Of a DNA stretch of 64,000 nucleotides, positions 34,536-42,957 are shown one piece after another. How positions within the stretch are numbered: the stretch's first letter is position 1; each line of letters starts with the position of its first letter. The notes under the pieces are model-generated. The model was not told where the DNA came from, ran no database searches, and worked only from the letters and a program-made list of their open reading frames with translations. The DNA is from JACQFZ01 sp041485885 (lineage in GTDB: Bacteria; Pseudomonadota; Gammaproteobacteria; Acidiferrobacterales; Sulfurifustaceae). The stretch lies in contig JBGPKL010000007.1 of the NCBI GenBank assembly GCA_041485885.1, positions 1 to 64,000 of the forward strand. The letters are read 5' to 3'. A program made the translations under genes and the position numbers.

Positions 34536-35432
34536 CTAGTCGGGACTCGAAGTCGTGTCGGCGTGCTCGCCGAAGATGCCGGTGAAAATGGCGCTGCCCG
34601 GGTGTTCTTCCCGGGCTTGATAAACTTTCGGCACTTGGCGCGCGAGCAGTTCGCTTACCGTCACGAGGGTAAAACCCCGTAAACGCAAGCCGTCGATAAT
34701 CGCCGGCAGCGCCTGCGCGGTGTGCCAGCCACGACGGTTGATGTGCATGACGACGATTGAGCCCGGCCGCGCGTTGTCGACCACGTACTTGATCAACTGC
34801 TCCTTGGTGATATGCACGTCCGGATCGCCGGAGGCCAAGTCGAATTGAATGGTCGTCATGCCGGCTTGCGCCGCGTAGTCAACGACCCGATCGTCGTATT
34901 CGCCGTACGGCGCGCGAAACAGCGTCGCTTGGCGACCGGTGACCGTGTATAGCAGCGCTTGGTCCCACGCGAGCTCTTCGCGCAGCCGCGTGTCCGACAC
35001 CTGGGTCAAATGCGGGTGCAAAAACGTATGGTTGCCGAGCTCGAATTGCGGCAAGGAAGCGAGATAGCGCGCGTGCTCGACGTTGTCTTCGATCCATTTA
35101 CCGCCGAGGAATATCGTTGCCGGCACCTTTTTGTCGATCAGCACTTGCGTCACCCGCTCATCGTAGTGAGCGCGCGCGCGCGTGGAGCAGGCGTCGAAGG
35201 TCAGCGCAATCAGCTTGCCGTCGCGCGACCCATGGAACACCACGCGCGGCGAAACGGGAGATAGCGGCAGCGGAGCGACGACGCGCAGCTTCGGCGGTTC
35301 GTACGGCAACGCGATTTCGTGGTCGTAGATCACAGTTGGAATTAGCGGCACTGATGCAGTCGCCACGCTGCCGGCGCAGAGCAACGTCACGATCGGTACA
35401 AACAGCGAAATAATTTTGCGTCTGTTACTCAT
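34536..35432 (-). CDS. exported polysaccharide deacetylase (NodB fold)
   Basis: 298 residues with a signal peptide ending near SVATAS. The NodB motifs are TFDACST (catalytic Asp; variant of TFDDGP), HTFLHPHL (metal His pair), RAPYGEYD and the late VVMHINRRG. It probably removes N- or O-acetyl groups from a cell-wall or exopolysaccharide. The FDACS variant is widespread in proteobacterial members of the family. It converges on polB and has no linked glycan genes, so the substrate is unknown. Confidence 0.88.
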   Translation of the reverse strand: MSNRRKIISLFVPIVTLLCAGSVATASVPLIPTVIYDHEIALPYEPPKLRVVAPLPLSPVSPRVVFHGSRDGKLIALTFDACSTRARAHYDERVTQVLIDKKVPATIFLGGKWIEDNVEHARYLASLPQFELGNHTFLHPHLTQVSDTRLREELAWDQALLYTVTGRQATLFRAPYGEYDDRVVDYAAQAGMTTIQFDLASGDPDVHITKEQLIKYVVDNARPGSIVVMHINRRGWHTAQALPAIIDGLRLRGFTLVTVSELLARQVPKVYQAREEHPGSAIFTGIFGEHADTTSSPD

Positions 35433-35857
35433 CGTCTAAAACAACCGGCACACGCCGGGTTTGTTGTGCCATCCATTTGACAACCGCCTACACCGCGCCG
35501 GGCCGCTCATGCCGACTGTCGACGCGATCGTGATGTAGATCCTTCCGGTCACACCGCGCCTACCGCGGCAATGATTGGTTTAAACATGATTACCTCCCGA
35601 GTCCTATTTTATAAGAGCGCTGCACTACATGAGTACCAACGTGAGAGTGCAATTCCAGTTGACATGGTGCGAGCCCCCACTTCTTAGTTATTGACGTCGA
35701 AACTTGGAGGTCGAACGAGTGATATGTCGCTTATTTCAGTATTAGGTCGCGGTATTTCTTCGAAGACGCGTAGTGCGGCTGATAAGGTGACATAACGACG
35801 GACGCGATCAGCGCCGGAAAATTGACGCGCGTGGCGCGTCACCGCCAAATAGTTACG
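35433..35857. other. intergenic region with one very short candidate ORF
   Basis: 425 nt. On the minus strand a strong GGGAGGT precedes ATG at 35587, which opens only MFKPIIAAVGAV before a stop at 35549. This may be a leader peptide or the stump of a lost gene. Nothing else is supported. Confidence 0.35.
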
Positions 35858-36268
35858 TTAACCGCTGAGGCCTACGATGGCGTCAGGGTCGTGGCGAATC
35901 AGCACGACAACTTTCCAAACGGCGTCGTTCTTTCGAAGCGTGTACGTGACACCGAGCGGTTCAAGGAGTTCCCCGCCGGTTTTGTACCGCGCTCCCTTAA
36001 CGCTCAGTAACGCAATGTTGTCGCTAAGCAGCGTTACACGAACGTCGCTGAAGTCGCTGCGCGCATAACCTTGCGCTTTAAGGCGCTCCATCACGCGCGC
36101 GAAACGAGCTTCAACGTCCGCCGAAGTCGCCATTACCGACACTCCCTCCGATGCGATCGATAGGCACGGCGTATGGTAGTACGGGACCATGGCGCGCGGA
36201 TTGAGCGTTTGGAATGACTCAAAGATGTTTTTCAACGTTTGAACGATCAGCTCTTTGTCACCTGTCAT
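35858..36268 (-). CDS. NTF2/SnoaL-like protein
   Basis: 136 residues, no signal peptide. A long first helix (ELIVQTLKNIFESFQTLNPRAMVPYY) followed by a curved beta sheet (RVTLLSDNIALLSVKGARYKTGG, YTLRKNDAVWKVVVLIRHD) gives the NTF2-like cone. Members can be small enzymes or binding proteins, and no catalytic pair can be assigned here. The start overlaps the end of the DUF5996 gene by 11 bases, so they form an operon. Confidence 0.75.
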   Translation of the reverse strand: MTGDKELIVQTLKNIFESFQTLNPRAMVPYYHTPCLSIASEGVSVMATSADVEARFARVMERLKAQGYARSDFSDVRVTLLSDNIALLSVKGARYKTGGELLEPLGVTYTLRKNDAVWKVVVLIRHDPDAIVGLSG

Positions 36269-37223
36269 GGACTACGTGCTCCGATTGTCTGGCCGGAAAA
36301 TCGGCCTCCCCCTGTCGCTCCAGCGACAGGCGATCCCAACCGGCCAATTCCGCCGCCGCTTCGTATGTGCTTTGCGCAAACTCGAGCAACGCGGTGTCCG
36401 GCGAGCGCGCGCTTCGCACGTCGTCGTACGGCAGCACGAACTCGCTCAACCCGGTGTGATACGTCGCTGCCTCCGGCCGAGCCTTCGCGGAGGCAAAGCC
36501 TTTCGGTTCGGGATAGGCGTACGCATAAAATAATGGAAACGGCGTGGGCCCGCCGCCCGGCCAGAATCCAAGGCTGCTGACTTCGTGCGAATACGCTTCG
36601 CGCGCGACCCAGTCCGGCAGGTTCGGTACGTTGCCGGGATGCGGCGGAGCGCGCCGGCCGGAAAAACGCGTGACGGCGAGATCGAAACTTCCCCAGAAGA
36701 AATGCACCGGGCTCGACTTCCCCAGGTACCGCGCGCGAAATTGCTGGAAGACGCAGGTCGACTGTGCGATGACCCGCCAGCAGCGACCGGCGTACTCGGC
36801 GTCGTACGCGGCGTGCGTCTCGTCCTGGTCCAACGGAGTCGCGTCTTCCAGCTCGTTCGGTTTGGTATAAATGCGGACGGGAAGATCGAGCTCTTTGAGT
36901 TTGCTCATTACCTCGCGATAGAAATCCGCGACGCTGCGCGGCCGGAGCGCGACCTTCGCTATCCGTCCGTCGCTCGATTGTATGAGCAGATGATGATCGA
37001 TGAAGTCGAAGTCGATTTGAAACGTTCGCGCGCCGTGGCGCATCGGAGACGTCGTCAATCCGCGCGACGTTGGATAAAGCGTCACATGCCAAGAGTGGTT
37101 GATCCACGGTGTCTGCTTCAACCGAATCTTGCCCACGATCTGCGTCCATCGATGAAGCGTCTCGTACGTATCCTTCCATTCCCGCAACGGCAAGCTCGGC
37201 CACTGCTCGGCTTGAGACGACAT
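36258..37223 (-). CDS. DUF5996 family protein
   Basis: 321 residues from the ATG at 37223, which has GGAGGTG upstream. The pattern WPSLPLREWKDTYETLHRWTQIVGKIRL at the start and HFFWGSFDLAVTRFSGRRAPPHPG in the middle is that of DUF5996, a widespread family with no known activity. It is Trp, Tyr and His rich, and globular. The NTF2-like gene follows with overlap. Confidence 0.88.
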   Translation of the reverse strand: MSSQAEQWPSLPLREWKDTYETLHRWTQIVGKIRLKQTPWINHSWHVTLYPTSRGLTTSPMRHGARTFQIDFDFIDHHLLIQSSDGRIAKVALRPRSVADFYREVMSKLKELDLPVRIYTKPNELEDATPLDQDETHAAYDAEYAGRCWRVIAQSTCVFQQFRARYLGKSSPVHFFWGSFDLAVTRFSGRRAPPHPGNVPNLPDWVAREAYSHEVSSLGFWPGGGPTPFPLFYAYAYPEPKGFASAKARPEAATYHTGLSEFVLPYDDVRSARSPDTALLEFAQSTYEAAAELAGWDRLSLERQGEADFPARQSEHVVHDR

Positions 37224-37438
37224 GAGCACCTCCGACTCGTCCTCGTGGCCGTTCAGCGTAGCGCCTCGCTTCAACCGGCGCCATACGCCTCGCGGCGCTT
37301 GCCCAACACGATTTCATTTGATCACCCTGCACCGCTTATCGAAGCACGAGCGTATACTCGTCTCGGCAGTAACGCTCAGTCCACCTCTCCCACCGCCCGC
37401 GCGGATCTGCGGGTTCGAATTCGACATAGGAGGTTGCA

Positions 37439-38239
37439 ATGTCCAAGACCGTAATGCTAATCCACGGAGCCTGGGTGACGCCGGCATCGTTTGATCGATT
37501 CCGTACCCGTTTTGAAGCTAAGGGCTACACCGTCATTGCGCCGCCCTGGCCGCTCGAAGATCGGCCGATCGAAGAATTGCGGCGCTCGCCGCATCCGGAT
37601 CTCAGCAAGCTCACGATCAAGAAGATCGTCGATCACTACGAGAAGCTGATTCGCGATTTGCCCGAGCCGCCGATTCTAATGGGTCATTCCTTCGGCGGAC
37701 TCTTCGTCCAGCTCTTGCTCGACCGCGGCCTTGGCGCGGCCGGCGTTGCGATCGACCCCGTGCCGCCTCGCGGCGTTCCACCCGGCCTCACTACATTGCG
37801 CACGTCGCTACCCATCTTCACCACCTGGAATGCGTGGAATCGCATACTGACGATGTCCCCGGAAGATTTCGGCACCGGCTTCGCGCAAACGTTGCCCGAG
37901 TCGGAAAAACGCGCGGCCTATGACCAGTATGTGGTACCGACGCCCGGGCGAATTTTCTTCCAAGGCGCATTCGGCATCGGCAGCGGCGCGAACTTCAAGA
38001 ATCCCAACCGCGCTCCGCTCTTGTTGATTGCAGGCGAGAAGGACCGAACCATCCAACCGTCGATGGTCCGCGCCGACTACAACAAACACCGGAAGTCGAA
38101 AGCGGTCACCGCGTTCAAGTCGTTCCCCAATCGCTCGCACTGGCTGATTAACGAGCGCGGGTGGGAAGAAGTCGCGGACTATGCCATCGAGTGGGCGAGC
38201 AACAACGCCCGCCGGAGTGTAGATACAATCGCAGCGTAA
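37439..38239 (+). CDS. alpha/beta hydrolase
   Basis: 266 residues from an ATG with AGGAGG upstream. The oxyanion region is LIHGAW, the nucleophile elbow is GHSFGG (Ser in MGHSFGGLF), the acid is probably the Asp of GEKDRTIQ and the base is His in FPNRSHWL. It is close to the esterase/lipase-like members that often carry generic names. Substrate unknown. Followed after 28 nt by a small membrane protein on the same strand. Confidence 0.9.
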   Translation: MSKTVMLIHGAWVTPASFDRFRTRFEAKGYTVIAPPWPLEDRPIEELRRSPHPDLSKLTIKKIVDHYEKLIRDLPEPPILMGHSFGGLFVQLLLDRGLGAAGVAIDPVPPRGVPPGLTTLRTSLPIFTTWNAWNRILTMSPEDFGTGFAQTLPESEKRAAYDQYVVPTPGRIFFQGAFGIGSGANFKNPNRAPLLLIAGEKDRTIQPSMVRADYNKHRKSKAVTAFKSFPNRSHWLINERGWEEVADYAIEWASNNARRSVDTIAA

Positions 38240-38267
38240 ATGCTTCGAACCCCGCTGAGGTAGACAC

Positions 38268-38612
38268 GTGTACGAACCCAAGGCGCGACCACCTCTGCCC
38301 CGGAAACGCTTCATTCGGCGGATCCTGCTCCATTTCGTCGCCGCAGCGGCCCTGTTGTTGGCCTCGCTGGTACTTGGCATGGCAGGCTACGAGTACTTCG
38401 AGCATCTCCCATGGCGCGATGCGTTCTTGAACTCTGCAATGCTCCTGGGCGGGATGGGACCCGTGGACGCGCCGCGAACCGACGGGGGTAAAGTATTTGC
38501 AGGATTGTATGCGCTGTACGCCGGGTTGGTGTTTCTCGTCACCGCGGCACTCGTCTTCGCGCCGGTGGTGCACCGCTTGATGCACAAGTTCCACTGGAAG
38601 CAAGACCGGTAG
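38268..38612 (+). CDS. small two-helix membrane protein
   Basis: 114 residues from a GTG with GAGGTAG upstream. The helices are about residues 19-40 and 80-100, with a conserved-looking loop AMLLGGMGPVD...GKVFAGLYALYAGLVFL between them and a basic C-terminus (HRLMHKFHWKQDR). The pattern recurs in proteobacterial hypothetical proteins reminiscent of half an ion-channel module, but no selectivity filter is seen. Function unknown. Confidence 0.7.
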   Translation: MYEPKARPPLPRKRFIRRILLHFVAAAALLLASLVLGMAGYEYFEHLPWRDAFLNSAMLLGGMGPVDAPRTDGGKVFAGLYALYAGLVFLVTAALVFAPVVHRLMHKFHWKQDR

Positions 38613-38669
38613 TGTCCATAGTCTCCTCGCGCACGCGCGGCGGATATTTCAAGGGATCGGGGTGCTGGC

Positions 38670-39380
38670 GTGCGTAGACTGTCGAGAATCGTAGTGCCTC
38701 TCGCAATCCTGGTTGCCGTCGTCGTTTGGATGATGCGGGACGAGCAGCCGGCTACGCCCGTTTCCTCGCGTGAGCCCCTGCCGGCGAAGGATTTCCGTGC
38801 GACGGATTCCACGCCGGGCTCCGCGCGTCCGAGCCCGGCGGGAAAAGAGAACGAAGCAATCCGTCGGAATCCCAGCCGGAACACAGGCGCTCCCGAGCCG
38901 CCCGTAAAGACGGAAGCGCCGGAGTCACTCGGATCCTCCGCCACAACCGCGCCGGGTAACAGCGTCGCTTCGCAACCGGCGCATATCTGGTGGGACGGAC
39001 CGACGATTGCCAGGGCGGGATTGCCGTTCACCGTTGTGCTGCGCCTGACTTCCGAGCAGCAGGTTCGCGTGGTTCCCATGCAGCTTCGATTCGACCCCGA
39101 GATCCTCGCGTTGGTGTCGGTGCGCGCGGGAGATTATTTCGGCGCCGGCGGCAGCGCCAATTTTGGGTACCACGTCAACCGGGCGGGCTCGATCCGCGTC
39201 GGCGCATCGGCGCAGGCGCCCGCATCGGCGGTGGACGCCGCACTCATCGTCGTCACGTTCAAGCCGATCAAGGCCGGAACGTTGGCGGAGCTGCGTATCT
39301 CGGCGCTGGATCTCGAGGGGTCGGCGGGACCGATCGCCTACGACAACATAATGCCGTTCATCGCGACGATTACGCCCTGA
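38670..39380 (+). CDS. membrane-anchored cohesin-domain protein
   Basis: 236 residues from a GTG start. One N-terminal membrane segment (RIVVPLAILVAVVVWMM) is followed by a Pro/Ser/Glu-rich linker (about 30-105). A C-terminal beta domain (FTVVLRLTSEQQVRVVPMQLRFDPEILALVSVRAGDYF...IVVTFKPIKAGTLAELRI) has the layout of cohesin-like modules. Such modules in proteobacteria are often surface or secretion-linked. No partner dockerin was seen in the window. Confidence 0.72.
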   Translation: MRRLSRIVVPLAILVAVVVWMMRDEQPATPVSSREPLPAKDFRATDSTPGSARPSPAGKENEAIRRNPSRNTGAPEPPVKTEAPESLGSSATTAPGNSVASQPAHIWWDGPTIARAGLPFTVVLRLTSEQQVRVVPMQLRFDPEILALVSVRAGDYFGAGGSANFGYHVNRAGSIRVGASAQAPASAVDAALIVVTFKPIKAGTLAELRISALDLEGSAGPIAYDNIMPFIATITP

Positions 39381-39857
39381 CGGGGCGTTATGCCGCAAGA
39401 CATCCTTTGGACGTTACGGTCGTGTAGATTCGTACGCATACCGTCCGCACTACCACTGAAGAAGGTAAAACCGAACTTTCTTATAACTTTCTTATCCGGT
39501 CGAGTCTCTCGGTAATTCCCAGCAGGACATGAACTGCATACATGTTTGAAAAATCGAAATCGAAACAACGACCGCCACTTGCGCGCGCCGCATGCCGTAT
39601 ATCGGGTTTGTTATTTTGACGGATGTAACGCCGATATAATTCCAGTTGCAAAACCATCGCGAACTATTCCTGAAGCATAAATAAACGACAGCGCGAATTT
39701 CACGAATCAAAACATTAGGAGGAAAAGCACCCGCAGAAGGAATGACACGAACGGACGTTTTCCAGGTCCGTATTGCCCGATGAAATTATAAAATACCGAA
39801 CGGCTATGACCGTGCGGAAACTGACGAATCACTATTATTACTTTAGGAGGGGCACCC
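39381..39857. other. AT-rich intergenic region upstream of the multicopper oxidase
   Basis: 477 nt, visibly richer in A and T than the flanks. A 13-residue ORF at 39742-39783 with a GAAGGA sequence might be a leader peptide. No FNR or copper-box sequence was recognised. The multicopper oxidase promoter must lie here. Confidence 0.4.
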
Positions 39858-41708
39858 ATGCGTTTATTAAAATACCGTTTCACCAAACGTCAACTCGACG
39901 TTCTAAAAAATCGACAGGACCTCATCAAGGAAGGCATAAGCCGGCGCGATCTGCTCAAACTGGGGCTCATAACAGGGGCCGGCGTTCTCGTCGACGGCCT
40001 CAGCGTGAGCAAAGCCTTCGGAGGCAATACGTGCGGCAGCCGCGGGAGCAGCCTGTGCACGGTCAGCCCGCCGATACAACCTTTCCTCGACCTGTTGCCG
40101 ACACCGCGTGACGGAACCTGGCCGGTCCAGACGGCGCTCGACGTGAGCGCGCTTGGCTCGGCGCCGACCGCGGCGCCGAACACCGCCGCCGGCGAAGGCC
40201 GCACTATCGCGCACCAGGCGTTCACCCAGTTTCCCCCGCAGAAGTACCACGGCATTACGCAAAAGGCCGGGCAAGTGAAGATAACGTCTGATCCGACCAT
40301 CGCGCTGCAAAATATGTGGGGCTTCGCGGTCGGCACGCCCACGATGAACAACCCGATCAGCGTGCCGGGACCGCTGTACGTCGAGAGCTATAACGTGCCG
40401 ATCCTCGTGCGCAACTACAATCGGCTGCCGGCCGACAACGGCGGGTTCGGGAAAAACTCGGTGACCACGCACCTGCACAACGGCCACACGCCCTCCGAAA
40501 GCGACGGGAATCCGTGCACGTACTTCGAGAACGGCCAGTTCTACGATCAGCACTACCCGAACGTCTACGCGGGGATCAACTCCACACACCCCGGCACCGG
40601 TGACATCAAGGAGGCGCTGAGCACGCTCTGGTACCACGATCACCGCGTCGACTTCACCGCCCAGAACACCTACAAGGGATTGGTGGGGATGTACTTGCTG
40701 TTCAACAACTCCGACACCGGCAATGAGACAACCGGCTTTCGTCTGCCGAGCTTCCCGCAATTCGACATCCCGATGGTGTTTAACGACAAGGTGATCGATC
40801 CGAGCACGGGGCAGATTTTCTTCGATCTGTTCAATCTGGACGGCGTGCTGGGCGACCGGTTCCTGGTGAATGGGAAGGTGCAGCCGGTGCTGCACGTGAG
40901 TCCACGCCGTTACCGCTTGCGCTGGCTGAACACCGGCCCGTCGCGGTTCTACCAACTGTTCCTGACCGATCTGACCAACACCGGCGCCAACAATACGTTC
41001 TGGCAAATCTCGACCGACGGCAATCTGCTGGACAAACCGTACCAAGTGTCGAGCGCGCGCCTCGGCGTAGCGGAACGCGTGGACGTCATCGTCGACTTCA
41101 CCGGAAAAGCCGGGAAGACGTTCTACATCGAGAACCGCATGGTGCAGACCGACGGGCAGGGACCGAGCGGCAGCCTGAGGAGCGCGGGACAGGGCGACCT
41201 GGTGCTCAAGATCGTCGTCGACGGTCCGCAGGTGGCGGATAACAGCGTGAACCCGGCGAACATCACCGCGTTCTATGGCCTGCCGGCCACCACCGCCACA
41301 CCACGGGTCGAGCGCACGTTCCTGTTCCAGAACCGCGGCGACTGGCGGATCAACGACAAGCTCTTCGCCTGCACCGACATCCGGTTCAAGGTGTTAAAAA
41401 ATTCGGTGGAGATCTGGAATCTGGAGAACGATGGGTCCAGCTGGCACCATCCGGTGCATACCCATTTCGAGGAATTCCAGACGCTCTCCATCAACGGCAG
41501 CGCGCCGCGCACTTCTCCGCTGGTCCAAAAGGGCCGCAAAGATGTGGCGAGGCTCGAGTCGCGCGACAAACACCGATTGTTCTTCCGCTTCCGCGACTTC
41601 GTCGGCAGGTACCCGATCCACTGCCACAACGTCGTGCACGAGGACCATGCGATGATGGCGCATTTCGAGATCGTCGAATCCGGCGCCGACACCAACACGC
41701 GGCCGTAA
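39858..41708 (+). CDS. exported multicopper oxidase
   Basis: 616 residues behind a strong AGGAGG. The N-terminus holds ISRRDLLKLGLITGAG, a twin-arginine-type signal (SRRDLLK). The copper motifs are all present: THLHNGHT, WYHDHRVDF, HHPVHTHFEEFQ and HCHNVVHEDHAMM, giving a trinuclear centre and a type 1 site with axial Met. These enzymes oxidise a metal ion or organic donor and reduce oxygen to water. Cu(I), Mn(II) and bilirubin-type oxidases share the plan. The SCO protein and a cytochrome c follow, so copper loading and an electron link are provided nearby. Confidence 0.92.
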   Translation: MRLLKYRFTKRQLDVLKNRQDLIKEGISRRDLLKLGLITGAGVLVDGLSVSKAFGGNTCGSRGSSLCTVSPPIQPFLDLLPTPRDGTWPVQTALDVSALGSAPTAAPNTAAGEGRTIAHQAFTQFPPQKYHGITQKAGQVKITSDPTIALQNMWGFAVGTPTMNNPISVPGPLYVESYNVPILVRNYNRLPADNGGFGKNSVTTHLHNGHTPSESDGNPCTYFENGQFYDQHYPNVYAGINSTHPGTGDIKEALSTLWYHDHRVDFTAQNTYKGLVGMYLLFNNSDTGNETTGFRLPSFPQFDIPMVFNDKVIDPSTGQIFFDLFNLDGVLGDRFLVNGKVQPVLHVSPRRYRLRWLNTGPSRFYQLFLTDLTNTGANNTFWQISTDGNLLDKPYQVSSARLGVAERVDVIVDFTGKAGKTFYIENRMVQTDGQGPSGSLRSAGQGDLVLKIVVDGPQVADNSVNPANITAFYGLPATTATPRVERTFLFQNRGDWRINDKLFACTDIRFKVLKNSVEIWNLENDGSSWHHPVHTHFEEFQTLSINGSAPRTSPLVQKGRKDVARLESRDKHRLFFRFRDFVGRYPIHCHNVVHEDHAMMAHFEIVESGADTNTRP

Positions 41709-41730
41709 CCAGAGCGAGGAGGATTCGAAC

Positions 41731-42369
41731 ATGAGCGAAATATCCAGAAGAGCATGGCTGGGAATGGCGAGCGCCGCTGCGGCGGCTGGGCTGGTCGGAT
41801 TGCCGGCATTGCAGCGGGAGAGTCGGGCGGCGAGCTTGTCGCCGCGCGAGGCGATACAGAAACGGAACTTTCCCAACGTAGCGCTCGTTACGCACGACGA
41901 CGAGCCGGTCCGCTTCTACGACGACCTCATCAAGGACAAGTTCGTGACCATCAATATGATGTACACGAGCTGCAAGGCAACCTGCCCGCTGACCATCGCC
42001 AACCTCGTACGCGTTCAGAAGCTTCTTGGCGACCGCGTCGGGCGCGATCTTTTCATGTATTCGATCACGCTCGACCCGCCGCACGACACGCCCGAGGTGC
42101 TGAAGCAGTACGCCGAGACCTTCGGGGTGGCCAAGGGTTGGAAGTTCCTCACCGGAAAGCCGGAGGATATCGAGCTCCTCCGTCGCCGGCTCGGCTTCTC
42201 GTGGGCCAATCAGGAAATGGACAAGCAAAAGGACTTCCACACCGGCAACCTGCGCTACGGCAACGAGCCGAACATGGTGTGGGGGGCGGTGCCCGGGATG
42301 GCCGAACCCGAGTGGGTCAAGGAGTGCATCCTTTTCGCCGACTGGCCAAAGAAAGTCGCGCGGGCCTGA
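41731..42369 (+). CDS. SCO1/SenC-family copper chaperone
   Basis: 212 residues with a Tat-like N-terminus (SRRAWLGMASAAAAAGL). The thioredoxin-fold copper site is TSCKATC (C-x3-C) with a distant His in DFHTGNLRYG. SCO proteins deliver copper to oxidases in the periplasm. It follows the multicopper oxidase after 22 nt, so that enzyme is the probable client; cytochrome oxidase is not encoded in the window. A hairpin terminator follows. Confidence 0.92.
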   Translation: MSEISRRAWLGMASAAAAAGLVGLPALQRESRAASLSPREAIQKRNFPNVALVTHDDEPVRFYDDLIKDKFVTINMMYTSCKATCPLTIANLVRVQKLLGDRVGRDLFMYSITLDPPHDTPEVLKQYAETFGVAKGWKFLTGKPEDIELLRRRLGFSWANQEMDKQKDFHTGNLRYGNEPNMVWGAVPGMAEPEWVKECILFADWPKKVARA

Positions 42370-42388
42370 TCGATAGGTAAGCGCAGAA

Positions 42389-42420
42389 AGCGGGCCGGGA
42401 GAAACTTTTCTCAGCCCGCT
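42389..42420 (+). terminator. hairpin after the multicopper oxidase-SCO pair
   Basis: AGCGGGC (42389-42395) and GAGAAA (42399-42404) pair with TTTCTC (42107-type arm at 42407-42412) and GCCCGCT (42414-42420), leaving a small internal bulge. The T-run is weak, so termination may be partial. Confidence 0.6.
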
Positions 42421-42445
42421 CGACGCGGCTTGGTCCTTCGCATCG

Positions 42446-42949
42446 GTGCTTCAGAGCAGACTTCTCCGCGCGGTGACGCGAACCGTTATTGCGGCCAACC
42501 TTGCGATTCCATTTTTGACGCGAGCCGATCCGCTCACGGAACCGGCGAATCTAGCGTGGGCGGAATCTCGCGGAAATATTATCTACACAGCCGGCCGGAG
42601 TGCTTCCGGTCGCCAGCTCATGTTCCGGCTGCTGGGGGCCGGGGAAGGTTTGTTGCCGGCCAAAGGGATCGTCTGCGCGAACTGCCACGGAGTGGACGGC
42701 AAGGGCGGGCGCGAAGGCAATATCATCATGGCCGACATCCAGTACGCGACGCTGACCCAACCGTTGCCCGCCACCCCGCCGTGGCACAGGGCGCGAGCTC
42801 CCTACACTGACACCCTCCTCGCCCGCGCGATCACACAAGGCATCGACTCGTCCGGACACCAGCTCGACGCATCGATGCCACGTTGGGTGCTTTCGGAATC
42901 CGAGTTGCAGGATCTCTTGGCATATCTGAAGCGTCTCGGACGTAAATAA
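42446..42949 (+). CDS. exported monoheme cytochrome c
   Basis: 167 residues from a GTG. A signal peptide ends near LTRADP. The haem motif is CANCHG (KGIVCANCHGVDGKGG), the Met ligand is probably in DASMPRWVLSESELQDLLAYLKRL, as in class I cytochromes, and an N-terminal segment of about 60 residues precedes the motif (GNIIYTAGRSASGRQLMFRLLG). It is on the same strand as the multicopper oxidase and SCO genes and could be the oxidase's electron donor or acceptor, although a hairpin separates them. Confidence 0.85.
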   Translation: MLQSRLLRAVTRTVIAANLAIPFLTRADPLTEPANLAWAESRGNIIYTAGRSASGRQLMFRLLGAGEGLLPAKGIVCANCHGVDGKGGREGNIIMADIQYATLTQPLPATPPWHRARAPYTDTLLARAITQGIDSSGHQLDASMPRWVLSESELQDLLAYLKRLGRK

Positions 42950-42957
42950 GCGCGGCC

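Noticed and set aside
39903..41045. 380-residue leftward ORF
   Set aside because: Antisense shadow of the multicopper oxidase.
42446..42949. Possible nitrite- or nitric-oxide-reductase cytochrome subunit (NorC)
   Set aside because: The single CANCHG and length fit, but there is no N-terminal membrane anchor of NorC type and no norB follows.
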